Assembly: GCA_031553225.1 (NCBI GenBank)
Contig: JAVBLU010000001.1
Coordinates: forward strand, 1 to 64,000
Length of the DNA: 64,000 nucleotides
Direction of reading: 5' to 3'
Source of the DNA: JAVBLU01 sp031553225
GTDB taxonomy: Bacteria > Bacillota > Clostridia > Christensenellales > UBA1750
Shown: positions 32,413 to 40,253 of the stretch, piece by piece
Numbering within the stretch: position 1 is the stretch's first letter
How the letters are laid out: each line of letters opens with the position of its first letter
The notes under the pieces: model-generated
What the model saw: only the letters and a program-made list of their open reading frames with translations
Database searches by the model: none
What the model was told of the DNA's origin: nothing
Position numbers and translations under genes: made by a program

Positions 32413-34218
32413 CTAGGCCGAAGCTTCCGCGCGCCCATCCGCGGCCAGCTTGTCCCACGCCTCGGCAAGCGTTTGCACGGCTGTTACGGGCAGGGGCGCG
32501 CGGGCGATCGCTTGGCAGGGCAGCAGCGCACCGCTCAGGTGCGCGCGCCGCGCCGCGTCCAGTTTCTCCGGCAGGCCGCCCACGGGCAGCACATCGCCGT
32601 GCAGGCCAATCTCGCCCGTCACGCCGACGTCCTGCCGCAGCGGCATGTTGCGCACGGCCGATCCAACCGCCAGCGCGGCCGCCAGACCAAGCGAGGGGCC
32701 GTCCACCTGGCCGCCGCCCGCGGCGTTCACGGTTACGTCGTAGGCGCTCGTGTCGCAGCCCAGCTGCACGCGCAGCGCCACCAGCGCATTGCGCACCGCG
32801 TCGCGGGCCATCTCCCCTGCCGCGCCGTTAAACTGCAACTCGCCTCGGCCGGGCACCGCCACGGCCTCCAGGCGCAGAATGCAACCGCTGTAGCCCAGAA
32901 CGCCCAGCGCCTGCACGCACCCCACGGCGGGTTCCCTGCGCAGCGGCATGGCTGAAGGGCAGCCCGCGTCGCGTAGCGCTTGGCGCACGGCGCGCACGTC
33001 CACGCGTTCCTGCCCAAGGCGCAGGGCGTGGCCGTACGCCGCCTGCAGCATGCGCACCGCCTGGCGGCCGTCCAGCGCGGCCTCGGCGAGAGCAAGCGCG
33101 GCTGCCTGCGTCATCGCAATGCCCATGCGCCCCGCCGCCCCGCAAACCACGCGGCGCAGCTCGCACGGCCCAAGCGGCGCGAAACGCACCTGCGCGCACC
33201 GCGAGCGCAGCGCGGGGGCAAGCTGCTCGGGCGGTCGTGTGGTCGCGCCGATGAGCACGAAATCCGCCGGCGCGCCATCGCGGAACAACTTGTGTATATA
33301 CTGCGGTATACTCGGATCCGCGGGATCGTAGTAAGGCGAGTCAAAGCGCACGCGCTTGTCCTCCAGCGCCTTCAGCAGGCGGTTTTGAAGGGGCAGAGGC
33401 ATCTCGCCGATCTCATCGATGAACAAAACGCCCCCATGCGCGGCCGTTACAAGCCCTGTGCGCGGCTCGGGCACGCCGCCCTCCCCCAGGCCCTGGCGCG
33501 CGCCCTGATAAATGGGGTCGTGCACGGATCCCAGCAGCGGATCCACCGCGCCGCGCTCGTCCCAGCGCAGGGTTGCGCCATCCACCTCCACAAAGGGGGC
33601 TCCCCCTTGAAAGGGCGAACGGCCCATGGCCACGGCGGCCTGCAGCGCCAGGCGCGCAGCGCTGGTTTTGCCCACGCCTGGCGGGCCGTACAGAATAACG
33701 TGCTGCGGAAAAGGCGTGGCCACGGCGGATAACAGCGCGCGCCAGGCCTCGTTCTGGCCCACCAGCTCCTCTTGGCAAACGGGGCGGGCCGCCGCCTGCG
33801 CGGAGCTCAGCGACACATCGTCCATGCGGCACAGTTGCGCATAGCGTTCCAGCGTGGTGGCTGTATCCGGCCCGGTTTCCCGCCGCAGAAGCGACAGCTG
33901 CAGCCGCCGGTAGGCGTCCTTCTCACGCCGCTGCAGCTCCTCATCCACCAAATGGTCCAGGCGCTCCTCCGCCCCCACCTGAGCCAGCCACGCCGTCACG
34001 CGCGCCTCGGCGCTGCAGAGGCGCTGCTGCTCGTCGCCACAATCCTTCTCGCCCAGCACAAGCGCGCACAGGGCGTCAATGCGCCGCTCCGCCGCCTCGT
34101 CGTGGTCGGCCCCCGCGCGGTTAATGCTTTGCAGGCGCTCGTCCAAACGCGCGCCCAGCAGGGCGCGCAGGCGTGCGAACATCGCGTCGGCGCGCGCCGC
34201 GCTCTCCACGGTCGTCAT
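32413..34218 (-). CDS. lonC: ATP-dependent Lon-family protease (LonC type)
   Basis: 601 residues: a helical N-terminal region (1-150), an AAA+ domain with Walker A GPPGVGKTSA and Walker B GVLFIDEIGEM, and a C-terminal Lon protease domain. The catalytic Ser is in GGQVDGPSLGLA and the Lys in GGLPEKLDAA. The lack of the LAN substrate-binding domain and the place between rplI and dnaB match the Clostridia LonC (TIGR02903) group. It degrades specific proteins in the cytoplasm; members have been linked to sporulation. The start codon has only a weak upstream site. Confidence 0.9.
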   Translation of the reverse strand: MTTVESAARADAMFARLRALLGARLDERLQSINRAGADHDEAAERRIDALCALVLGEKDCGDEQQRLCSAEARVTAWLAQVGAEERLDHLVDEELQRREKDAYRRLQLSLLRRETGPDTATTLERYAQLCRMDDVSLSSAQAAARPVCQEELVGQNEAWRALLSAVATPFPQHVILYGPPGVGKTSAARLALQAAVAMGRSPFQGGAPFVEVDGATLRWDERGAVDPLLGSVHDPIYQGARQGLGEGGVPEPRTGLVTAAHGGVLFIDEIGEMPLPLQNRLLKALEDKRVRFDSPYYDPADPSIPQYIHKLFRDGAPADFVLIGATTRPPEQLAPALRSRCAQVRFAPLGPCELRRVVCGAAGRMGIAMTQAAALALAEAALDGRQAVRMLQAAYGHALRLGQERVDVRAVRQALRDAGCPSAMPLRREPAVGCVQALGVLGYSGCILRLEAVAVPGRGELQFNGAAGEMARDAVRNALVALRVQLGCDTSAYDVTVNAAGGGQVDGPSLGLAAALAVGSAVRNMPLRQDVGVTGEIGLHGDVLPVGGLPEKLDAARRAHLSGALLPCQAIARAPLPVTAVQTLAEAWDKLAADGRAEASA

Positions 34219-34255
34219 GGCCCAACCCCCGTACGATTCGTTCGGATGTGCCCGG

Positions 34256-34705
34256 CTATTCCGCGGCGACAACCTCGATCTTCAGCTTGGCGCTGATCTC
34301 CGTAAAGAGCTTCAGCTCCGCCTCGGCGGACCCCAGCGTCTTGATCGGCTCCTCGAGCACGATCTTGCGCTTGTCGATCTTGATGCCGCACTGCTTCTCC
34401 ATGGCCTCGGCAATCTCCTGGGAGGTGACGGCGCCGAACAGCCGGCCGGCCGTCCCGGCGCGCGCAGGCACGCGCACTGTAAGCGCGGAGAGCTCTTTGG
34501 ACAGCTTAAGGGCCTTCTCGCGTTCCATATCATGCTTATGAGCCACGGCGGCCTTGGCGGTGTTGATGGCGTTGAGCTGCGCGGGCGTGGCCTCCACCGC
34601 CATCTTACGGGGCAGCAGAAAGTTGCGCGCATATCCGTCTGAGACGTTGAGAATCTGATCCTTGTTCCCGGTCCCCTTGATGTCCTGCAGCAGAATGACC
34701 TTCAC
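34256..34705 (-). CDS. rplI: 50S ribosomal protein L9
   Basis: 149 residues, the normal length. MKVILLQDIKGTGNKDQILNVSDGYARNFLLPRKMA is the classic start, followed by the long helix and a C-terminal RNA-binding domain. The start is GTG at 34705 with GAGGAG upstream; an earlier GTG would add three residues that L9 does not have. It follows yybS with a 5-base gap. Confidence 0.96.
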   Translation of the reverse strand: MKVILLQDIKGTGNKDQILNVSDGYARNFLLPRKMAVEATPAQLNAINTAKAAVAHKHDMEREKALKLSKELSALTVRVPARAGTAGRLFGAVTSQEIAEAMEKQCGIKIDKRKIVLEEPIKTLGSAEAELKLFTEISAKLKIEVVAAE

Positions 34706-34710
34706 GGGCC

Positions 34711-35709
34711 TCACTCCTCTTCCTTTTTATCGGGCTTGCGGGTTAGCCTGCGCACGTCCAGCAGCACGTCCATGCCCCCCATCAGCGTTGCGGCGGTGGG
34801 AAGCAGGAAGAAGACGGCCAGCTCGATCGCGTAGCGACGACCAGGCGACATGCGACGCCGCCGGAACATGAACTCGCTGCAGGACAGCCCCTGCACGGCC
34901 AGGAGCCACGCCAGCACGTTCCACAGCGCCTGCGCGGCGGCCGAATACGCGTCTGGGTTGCCTTGCGCCATGAAGAACAGCACAAGCGTTACCAGCCCAA
35001 CGCCCAGCCACACGCGTTTGGGCAGCCGCCACAAGGAAAGGTCCGGCAGGGTGAGCGTGTCGCGCCGAAGGCGACGCTGCGCCACAGCACCGAAGAAGGC
35101 CATCATGCCGCCGGAGCCCAGCGCGGTGACGGGCAGCTGCATGACGATCGTCTGCCGGTAGGCGATCTGCAGCAGGGCGAGCATGCGCTCCGTCTGTTCC
35201 GCGGGGGTGATGCTCTGTGTGTCCGGGATCAGGCCCATGGCGCTGAAGAACTGCACCATCATCCGGCGGCTGGAGTCGATAACCGGATCCTTCGTGCCGC
35301 CAAACCAGTGGAACAGGGCGGTCATGGGGTCCTGGCCGGCGTCACGCCATACAAGCAGGTAAGCCAGTACGAACGCGAAGGCGCAAACCAGGGCCAGCAT
35401 GAGAGATGCGCGCTCCAGCGACACCCCGGGCCGCGTGACTGCGTACGCTCCGGCGGCTACAGGCAGCGCCACCGCCGCAGCCACCGCAAGCGCTGGCAAC
35501 GGCCCGAACGCAAGCCCCGCAAGGGCCGCCAGCGCGGCGATAGGGATGAGCGCCGCGGGCGCGCGGTACATCCGCCAAAGGACCACCGCGCCTGCGTACA
35601 GCACGGCCGCTGCGCCGAACAGGGCGACCGGCCACGCAAGAAGCAGGGCAAAACAGGCGGCGAGCCCTACGGCAATGCTAAAAAACAAGGAAGGGACGGT
35701 TTTTTTCAT
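34711..35709 (-). CDS. YybS-family membrane protein (DUF2232)
   Basis: 332 residues with about eight hydrophobic helices and a charged C-terminus ending RKPDKKEEE. Conserved patterns include GLIPDTQSIT and LWRLPKRVWLGVG. DUF2232 proteins usually precede gdpP and rplI in Firmicutes and have no known activity; the S-component-like fold suggests a transporter. Here it lies directly before rplI and gdpP is absent. The start ATG 35709 has AGAGGT upstream. Confidence 0.8.
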   Translation of the reverse strand: MKKTVPSLFFSIAVGLAACFALLLAWPVALFGAAAVLYAGAVVLWRMYRAPAALIPIAALAALAGLAFGPLPALAVAAAVALPVAAGAYAVTRPGVSLERASLMLALVCAFAFVLAYLLVWRDAGQDPMTALFHWFGGTKDPVIDSSRRMMVQFFSAMGLIPDTQSITPAEQTERMLALLQIAYRQTIVMQLPVTALGSGGMMAFFGAVAQRRLRRDTLTLPDLSLWRLPKRVWLGVGLVTLVLFFMAQGNPDAYSAAAQALWNVLAWLLAVQGLSCSEFMFRRRRMSPGRRYAIELAVFFLLPTAATLMGGMDVLLDVRRLTRKPDKKEEE

Positions 35710-35820
35710 ATACACCTCTCGCGAGACGGCGAACGCCTTCGTACACGTATTGTAGCGCCGGGTAACTTCTGCGTCAACTCCGTGAAGGTGGTAAAGTATG
35801 TTGAAAAGTGTAACGCAAAC

Positions 35821-37113
35821 CTAACGGGAAAGAAACGGCAAGCCGTTTGGCCCAAAGAGTTCCGCGGTTTCCTCCTTGGCCGAAAGCATCTTCTGGCGCA
35901 GCGAGCGCGATACGCTGTCCGGCGTTTCCAGCAGCGCGTCCACCGGCCTTACGCGGAAGAACCGCAGGCCGTCCTCGTTGCGCGTGCGTTCGCAGTAGGT
36001 AACGATGAACCCGGCGTCCGTAAGGCGGGTTTCTCCGCTGACAAAGTCCTTTTGGAAGGACAGGTGCACAAGGCCGCCCGTCTGCGTGTACGGGTAGGGC
36101 TGCGCGGAGAGAAAGTTGCCCGCCGAGTAAGCGATCACAGCGCTGCGGCCGTCCTTGGCCTGCACAAGTTTGGCGCTTTGCAACACATGCGGGTGGTGCC
36201 CGATCACCGCGTCCGCGCCTGCGTCCACAAGCGCCTGGGCGCTCTTCTCATCCGTGCGGCCGGGCGTGCGTTGGTACTCCGAACCCCAGTGCACGCACAC
36301 GATGACCGCGTCCGCGCCCTGCTCGCGCGCAGCGGCGATGTCCGCCTCCGCCTTATCCAGCGAGAACCACGACAGCGCCCATGCCCGCTCCTGCTTGCTC
36401 AGGCGGTACTGGCCGCCGTTGTCCATCTGCGTGTACGACAGCAGCGCCACGCGCCCCTCCCCCGCCTGCACCAAGGTAATGCCGCTGGCGGCCTCCTGCG
36501 TATCGTATGCGCCCGCGTGCGCAAGTCCTGCCTCGTCAAGCTCGGCGATGGTGCGCGCAACGCCCGACATGCCCTGGTCCAGGATGTGGTTGTTCGCCAG
36601 GGTCACCGCGGTGAAGCCCGCCTCGCGCAGGTTTGCCGCCAGCTGGTGCGGGGCGTTGAAGCGGGGAAACGTGCCGGCCTGCGCGCCTTCGCCCGAGCGT
36701 GCAGCAAGAGGCGTCTCCAGGTTTCCAATCGTCGCGTCCGCGCCGTGCAGCCAGGGCGAGATCTCCTCCATCTGCGGAAAAAAGTCATAGCCGCCCGTGC
36801 GCGGCAGATACGCGGCCTTCGTCTGGTCCAGATGGCACATGATGTCTCCCGTCACGCGCACGCTGAAGCGCGCCGAGCGCGGAGGCTCCGGCGCGGGCTC
36901 CGGCGTTTTTGCAGGCGCGGGCGAGGCCGTCGCGGGCGCGGCCGGCGAGAGCGGGGCAGGCGGCACGATGGCGACGGCCGCCCGCGGATTCCCCGCGGCC
37001 GCAGGGGCTGCGGGCGCGCCGCAGGCAACCGCGGTCCAAAGGACCGCCGCAAGCGCCGCGCAGGCCGCCCATGAGCGCGCCAGGGGCTTACTCTTCCTCT
37101 TCCTCGTCCTCAT
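35821..37113 (-). CDS. CapA/PGA_cap-family lipoprotein
   Basis: About 430 residues. A very basic start (MRTRKRKSK), a hydrophobic stretch and AVAC with Cys31 predict a lipoprotein. A Pro/Ala linker leads to a metallophosphatase-like CapA domain with GDIMCH, NLETPL, NNHILDQG, HWGSEYQ and GHHPHVLQ. Such proteins occur in poly-gamma-glutamate synthesis loci, but many solitary ones have unknown roles at the cell surface. The start lies inside the end of the upstream DUF1292 gene (26-base overlap), so the basic residues here share bases with that protein's acidic tail. Confidence 0.85.
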   Translation of the reverse strand: MRTRKRKSKPLARSWAACAALAAVLWTAVACGAPAAPAAAGNPRAAVAIVPPAPLSPAAPATASPAPAKTPEPAPEPPRSARFSVRVTGDIMCHLDQTKAAYLPRTGGYDFFPQMEEISPWLHGADATIGNLETPLAARSGEGAQAGTFPRFNAPHQLAANLREAGFTAVTLANNHILDQGMSGVARTIAELDEAGLAHAGAYDTQEAASGITLVQAGEGRVALLSYTQMDNGGQYRLSKQERAWALSWFSLDKAEADIAAAREQGADAVIVCVHWGSEYQRTPGRTDEKSAQALVDAGADAVIGHHPHVLQSAKLVQAKDGRSAVIAYSAGNFLSAQPYPYTQTGGLVHLSFQKDFVSGETRLTDAGFIVTYCERTRNEDGLRFFRVRPVDALLETPDSVSRSLRQKMLSAKEETAELFGPNGLPFLSR

Positions 37114-37420
37114 CCTCGCACATCGCCATAAACTGTTCAAACACGGCGTTGAGCACGTCCTCGTCCTCCACGCCCACGTACTCGTCCTGCTCCGCGCCGG
37201 GTACGATCTTCAGAATGATGATGTTGCCCTCGTCCTCATCATCGCCGACGTCCTCGTCGTCGTCTTGGTCATCCTCATCGTCCAGGGGTACAAGCACGAG
37301 ATAGTCCGCGCCCTGGTAGTTCACCGTGCCCAGGTGGTCGAAGGGCACCTCGTTGCCTTCTTCGTCTGTCAGCTCGATCACGGACGGTTCAAAGTCGTCG
37401 CTCGTCAAATCCTTGGGCAT
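37088..37420 (-). CDS. DUF1292 family protein (YrzB-like)
   Basis: 110 residues, very acidic, with the DUF1292 core VIELTDEEGNEVPFDHLGTVNYQGADYLVLVPL followed by Asp/Glu-rich segments and a run of terminal Glu. It usually lies next to ruvX and ireB in Firmicutes, as here; the function is unknown. GGAGTGGG lies upstream of the ATG. Confidence 0.9.
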   Translation of the reverse strand: MPKDLTSDDFEPSVIELTDEEGNEVPFDHLGTVNYQGADYLVLVPLDDEDDQDDDEDVGDDEDEGNIIILKIVPGAEQDEYVGVEDEDVLNAVFEQFMAMCEDEDEEEEE

Positions 37421-37435
37421 GTTCCCACTCCTTTT

Positions 37436-37852
37436 CTACTGCGTGCGGGCGTCCAGCCAGCTCTGCAGGATGAGCGCGGCGGCCACGCGGTCCACCGTGC
37501 CTTTGCGTTGTTTGTCTTTGCGCGATGCGCCGGCCGCGACCAGCGCGCGCGTTGCGGCCACCGACGTAAGCCGCTCGTCCCAGTATTCCACCAAAATGCC
37601 GCGTTCTTGCAGGGCGCCGCCAAACGCGCGAGCGGCGGCAGCCTGCTCGCCCTCCTGTCCGCTCATCAGGCGCGGAAGCCCGACCACGCACACGCTGCAG
37701 GCGCTCTGCGTCCACAGCGCGGCAACGGCGTCCAGATCGGCCTGCAAGGACACCCTGTTCAGGGTGGGCAGCCCTTGCGCCGTCAGGCCCAGCGGGTCGC
37801 TCAGAGCAATGCCGATACGGCGGTTCCCAACATCCAGCGCAAGCGCGCGCAT
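37436..37852 (-). CDS. ruvX: Putative pre-16S rRNA nuclease / Holliday junction resolvase YqgF
   Basis: 138 residues of the RNase H fold. MRALALDVGNRRIGIALSDPLG contains the first catalytic Asp, VVGLPRLMSGQEG and DERLTSVAATRAL are the further family motifs, and a terminal DRVAAALILQSWLD has the last Asp. It is involved in 16S rRNA 5' maturation. The start lies one base after the stop of the aldo/keto reductase gene, and DUF1292 follows 15 bases downstream. Confidence 0.93.
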   Translation of the reverse strand: MRALALDVGNRRIGIALSDPLGLTAQGLPTLNRVSLQADLDAVAALWTQSACSVCVVGLPRLMSGQEGEQAAAARAFGGALQERGILVEYWDERLTSVAATRALVAAGASRKDKQRKGTVDRVAAALILQSWLDARTQ

Positions 37853-37853
37853 A

Positions 37854-38780
37854 TCACACCACCTTAATGCAAAACTGCGGGCATGCGCCCGCGCAATAGC
37901 CGCACAGCGCGCAACGCGCCTCGTCTACGGCCGCTTTGTTCCCACGGATGCTCAACGCACGGTTGCGGCAGCGGGCGACGCATGCGCCGCAGCCCTCGCA
38001 CCAGTCGTGGATGAGCAGGCGGCGGGGCTGGGCGACGACTGCGCGTTCCAACTCCTGCGAAGGCGTCTCCCCGCTAAGCGCAGCGATGTGCCAGTCCACC
38101 TCCGCCTCGCACTGCATGCCCACGGCCACGCAGTGCACATACGGAAGCGACCACAGGTACGCCATGGCCTCCTGGCGCCGGGTAATCAGGTGTCCGCCGC
38201 CCAAGGGCTTCATGCTGTACACGAACAGCCCGCGCCCGTGCGCCTCGCGCACGGCGTCCTGCATCTGCTCGCGCGTGCCGTCCGCAATGCCAAGGCCCGC
38301 CATGTTCAACAGAGGATGCACCACGTCCAGCCCGCCTTGCGCGGCCGCGCGCACGCCCGCCACATAGTGCGTGGACAAGCCGACAAGGCCGATATCGCCC
38401 GCCCGCTTGCGGGCCTGCAGGTACGAAAGGGCCTGTTCGTGCCCACGCAGGGTATGCCGGCTCTCCTGCTCGTGCAGCAGAAACACGTCGATGTGATCCG
38501 TGCCCATTTCGCGCACGGCCTTGCGGAAGGACGCCTCGGCCGTGACCTGGTCGTACGCGTAGCACTTGGTGGCAATGCGCAGCCCAGGGCAGCGGCGCTT
38601 GGCCTCCCGCACATGGGGGTAGGTCTCGTACAGTTCGGCTGTATCCACAAAAGAAACGCCGCGTGCGTAAGCGTACGCGATAAGCGCGCCGCCCTCGTCC
38701 GGCGTTTTGCAGCGCTGCAGCGGCGAGATGGTCAGCGAACCAAAGCACAGCCGCCCAAAGCGCCGGTAATCGTCAGCCAT
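37854..38780 (-). CDS. Aldo/keto reductase with two [4Fe-4S] clusters
   Basis: 308 residues. The barrel (about 1-240) shows the AKR residues DTAELYE (Asp, Tyr), ATKCY (Lys) and FLLHEQ (His). The C-terminal ferredoxin-like part has CEGCGACVARC and CALCGYCAGACP, each a C-x2-C-x2-C-x3-C cluster motif. It probably passes electrons between a carbonyl substrate and a ferredoxin. The ATG overlaps the ireB stop by 8 bases. Its place between ireB and ruvX, which are normally adjacent, is unusual. Confidence 0.88.
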   Translation of the reverse strand: MADDYRRFGRLCFGSLTISPLQRCKTPDEGGALIAYAYARGVSFVDTAELYETYPHVREAKRRCPGLRIATKCYAYDQVTAEASFRKAVREMGTDHIDVFLLHEQESRHTLRGHEQALSYLQARKRAGDIGLVGLSTHYVAGVRAAAQGGLDVVHPLLNMAGLGIADGTREQMQDAVREAHGRGLFVYSMKPLGGGHLITRRQEAMAYLWSLPYVHCVAVGMQCEAEVDWHIAALSGETPSQELERAVVAQPRRLLIHDWCEGCGACVARCRNRALSIRGNKAAVDEARCALCGYCAGACPQFCIKVV

Positions 38781-39030
38781 GCGTCTCCAGATAGTAGCGC
38801 ACCAGCTCCTCCAGCAGCTCGTCGCGCTCCAGGCGGCAGATGGTGGACCGGGCGTTGCGGTGGCTGGTGATGTATGTCGGATCGCCGGAGATCAGATAGC
38901 CCACGACCTGATTGATCGGATCGTACCCCTTTTCGCGCAGCGCGGCGTATACCTCCATTAGGATATCGTGCGCCTGCGGCTGCTCGCCGGACATCTTGAA
39001 GCGCATGGTCTCGTCAAATCGGCCGCTCAT
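38773..39030 (-). CDS. ireB: IreB family regulatory phosphoprotein
   Basis: 85 residues matching IreB (DUF965): FDETMRFKMSGE, VYAALREKGYDPINQVVGYLISGDPTYITSHRNAR, ELVRYYLE. In Enterococcus it is phosphorylated by the PASTA kinase IreK and affects cephalosporin tolerance. The Thr-rich N-terminus that is phosphorylated is only partly present here. The start at 39030 was preferred because the family begins at MSGRFDET; AGGAGGGG lies further upstream. Confidence 0.9.
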   Translation of the reverse strand: MSGRFDETMRFKMSGEQPQAHDILMEVYAALREKGYDPINQVVGYLISGDPTYITSHRNARSTICRLERDELLEELVRYYLETHG

Positions 39031-39101
39031 CTCTCCGCTTCCCCTCCTACTTCCTGTCACTATTATACAACAAACGCGCGCGTCTGCAACCGGAACACGC
39101 C

Positions 39102-40253
39102 TTAAACCCTCGAAAAGGGCGCTTTATCGTCCACGTGCGCGCCAAGAAGCGACAGGAGCGCCTGGCCCTTGGCCACATCCCCCACCAGGGAAAAACCCAG
39201 AAGCACGCCGTCCTTGAGCACCGCACGGCGGCTTCCGGCAGCCGTCTCCTCGTAGAACTCATTTCCGCCTTCCGGCACGCGGGCCTCGCCCGCGGACATG
39301 GCTGAAAGGCCGAAATACGTCATGTTATTGCGCCGCGGCGTACCCGCGGGCAAGCGCTCGTCCCGGCCCGCCATGTTCGCCGCGGCCACCTGGCCGCTGC
39401 TGCGCGCGAACGTCCAGATCATGGCCTTGCCGATGGCGTCGCCCGCGGCGTATACGTGCGGCGCGCTCGTGCGGCAGCCCTCGTCCACGCACACCCCGCG
39501 CTGCACCTCCACGCCCGGGTCGCCGATCCAGGCCGTGCAGGGCCGCACGCCTGCCGTCACCACCACAAGGCCGCAGGGGATCTCCTCGCCGCCCTGAAGC
39601 CGCACGCCGCGCACCTCGCCCTCTCCGCCCCGCAGGACGGCGGCGAGGGATGCGCCTGTGCGCAGCTGCGCGCCCTTGTCGGCAAAACGGTCGGCAAAGC
39701 GCTGGGCGTCCTTCGCGCACAGCTGCGAGGCCAAAACGTGCGGCGCTGTGTCCACCACCGTAACGCTTATACCCCGGTGCAGGAAAGCCGCCGCGGCGTC
39801 CAGGCCGGTGAGCCCGCCGCCCAGCACAACCACCGGTCCGTCCAGCTGCGCCAAAATGGCCCTGGCCGAAGGCAGATCGCGAAGGGCAAGCACGCCGTGC
39901 CCGGGCACGCCCTCGGCCGAGGGCAGCAGCCCTTCGGCACCCGTGGCGAGGAGCAGCTCATCAAATTCTATGTCGCCCTCCTGCGTGGACAACACTCGGC
40001 GCGATGCATTCAGGCCGGTGGCCCGCACCCCGCGCTTCCACTCCACGCGGTTTTGCTCTATATAGTCCGGCGGCACGAAGCCGATGCCTTCCAGCGTCTT
40101 CTCGCCGCTTAAGTACAGGGGCAGCATCACGCGCGAGTAGATGTGCTCGTCCGCGGACACGAGCGTAATGCGCGCGTCCCCGTCCAGCTTGCGCAGCGCG
40201 CCCACAGCCGTTATGCCCGCCGCACTGGCCCCCACCACCACATAATGCTTCAT
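39102..40253 (-). CDS. FAD/NAD(P)-dependent oxidoreductase, rubredoxin-reductase-like
   Basis: 383 residues with two Rossmann motifs: VVVGASAAGITAV for FAD and VVLGGGLTGLDAA for NAD(P)H. YAAGDAIGKAM closes the FAD site. There is no CxxC redox disulfide, which suggests NADH:rubredoxin or nitrite-reductase-type flavoproteins rather than thioredoxin reductase. It probably carries electrons in the cytoplasm, but the partner is unknown. Its ATG overlaps the rqcH stop as ATGA. Confidence 0.85.
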   Translation of the reverse strand: MKHYVVVGASAAGITAVGALRKLDGDARITLVSADEHIYSRVMLPLYLSGEKTLEGIGFVPPDYIEQNRVEWKRGVRATGLNASRRVLSTQEGDIEFDELLLATGAEGLLPSAEGVPGHGVLALRDLPSARAILAQLDGPVVVLGGGLTGLDAAAAFLHRGISVTVVDTAPHVLASQLCAKDAQRFADRFADKGAQLRTGASLAAVLRGGEGEVRGVRLQGGEEIPCGLVVVTAGVRPCTAWIGDPGVEVQRGVCVDEGCRTSAPHVYAAGDAIGKAMIWTFARSSGQVAAANMAGRDERLPAGTPRRNNMTYFGLSAMSAGEARVPEGGNEFYEETAAGSRRAVLKDGVLLGFSLVGDVAKGQALLSLLGAHVDDKAPFSRV

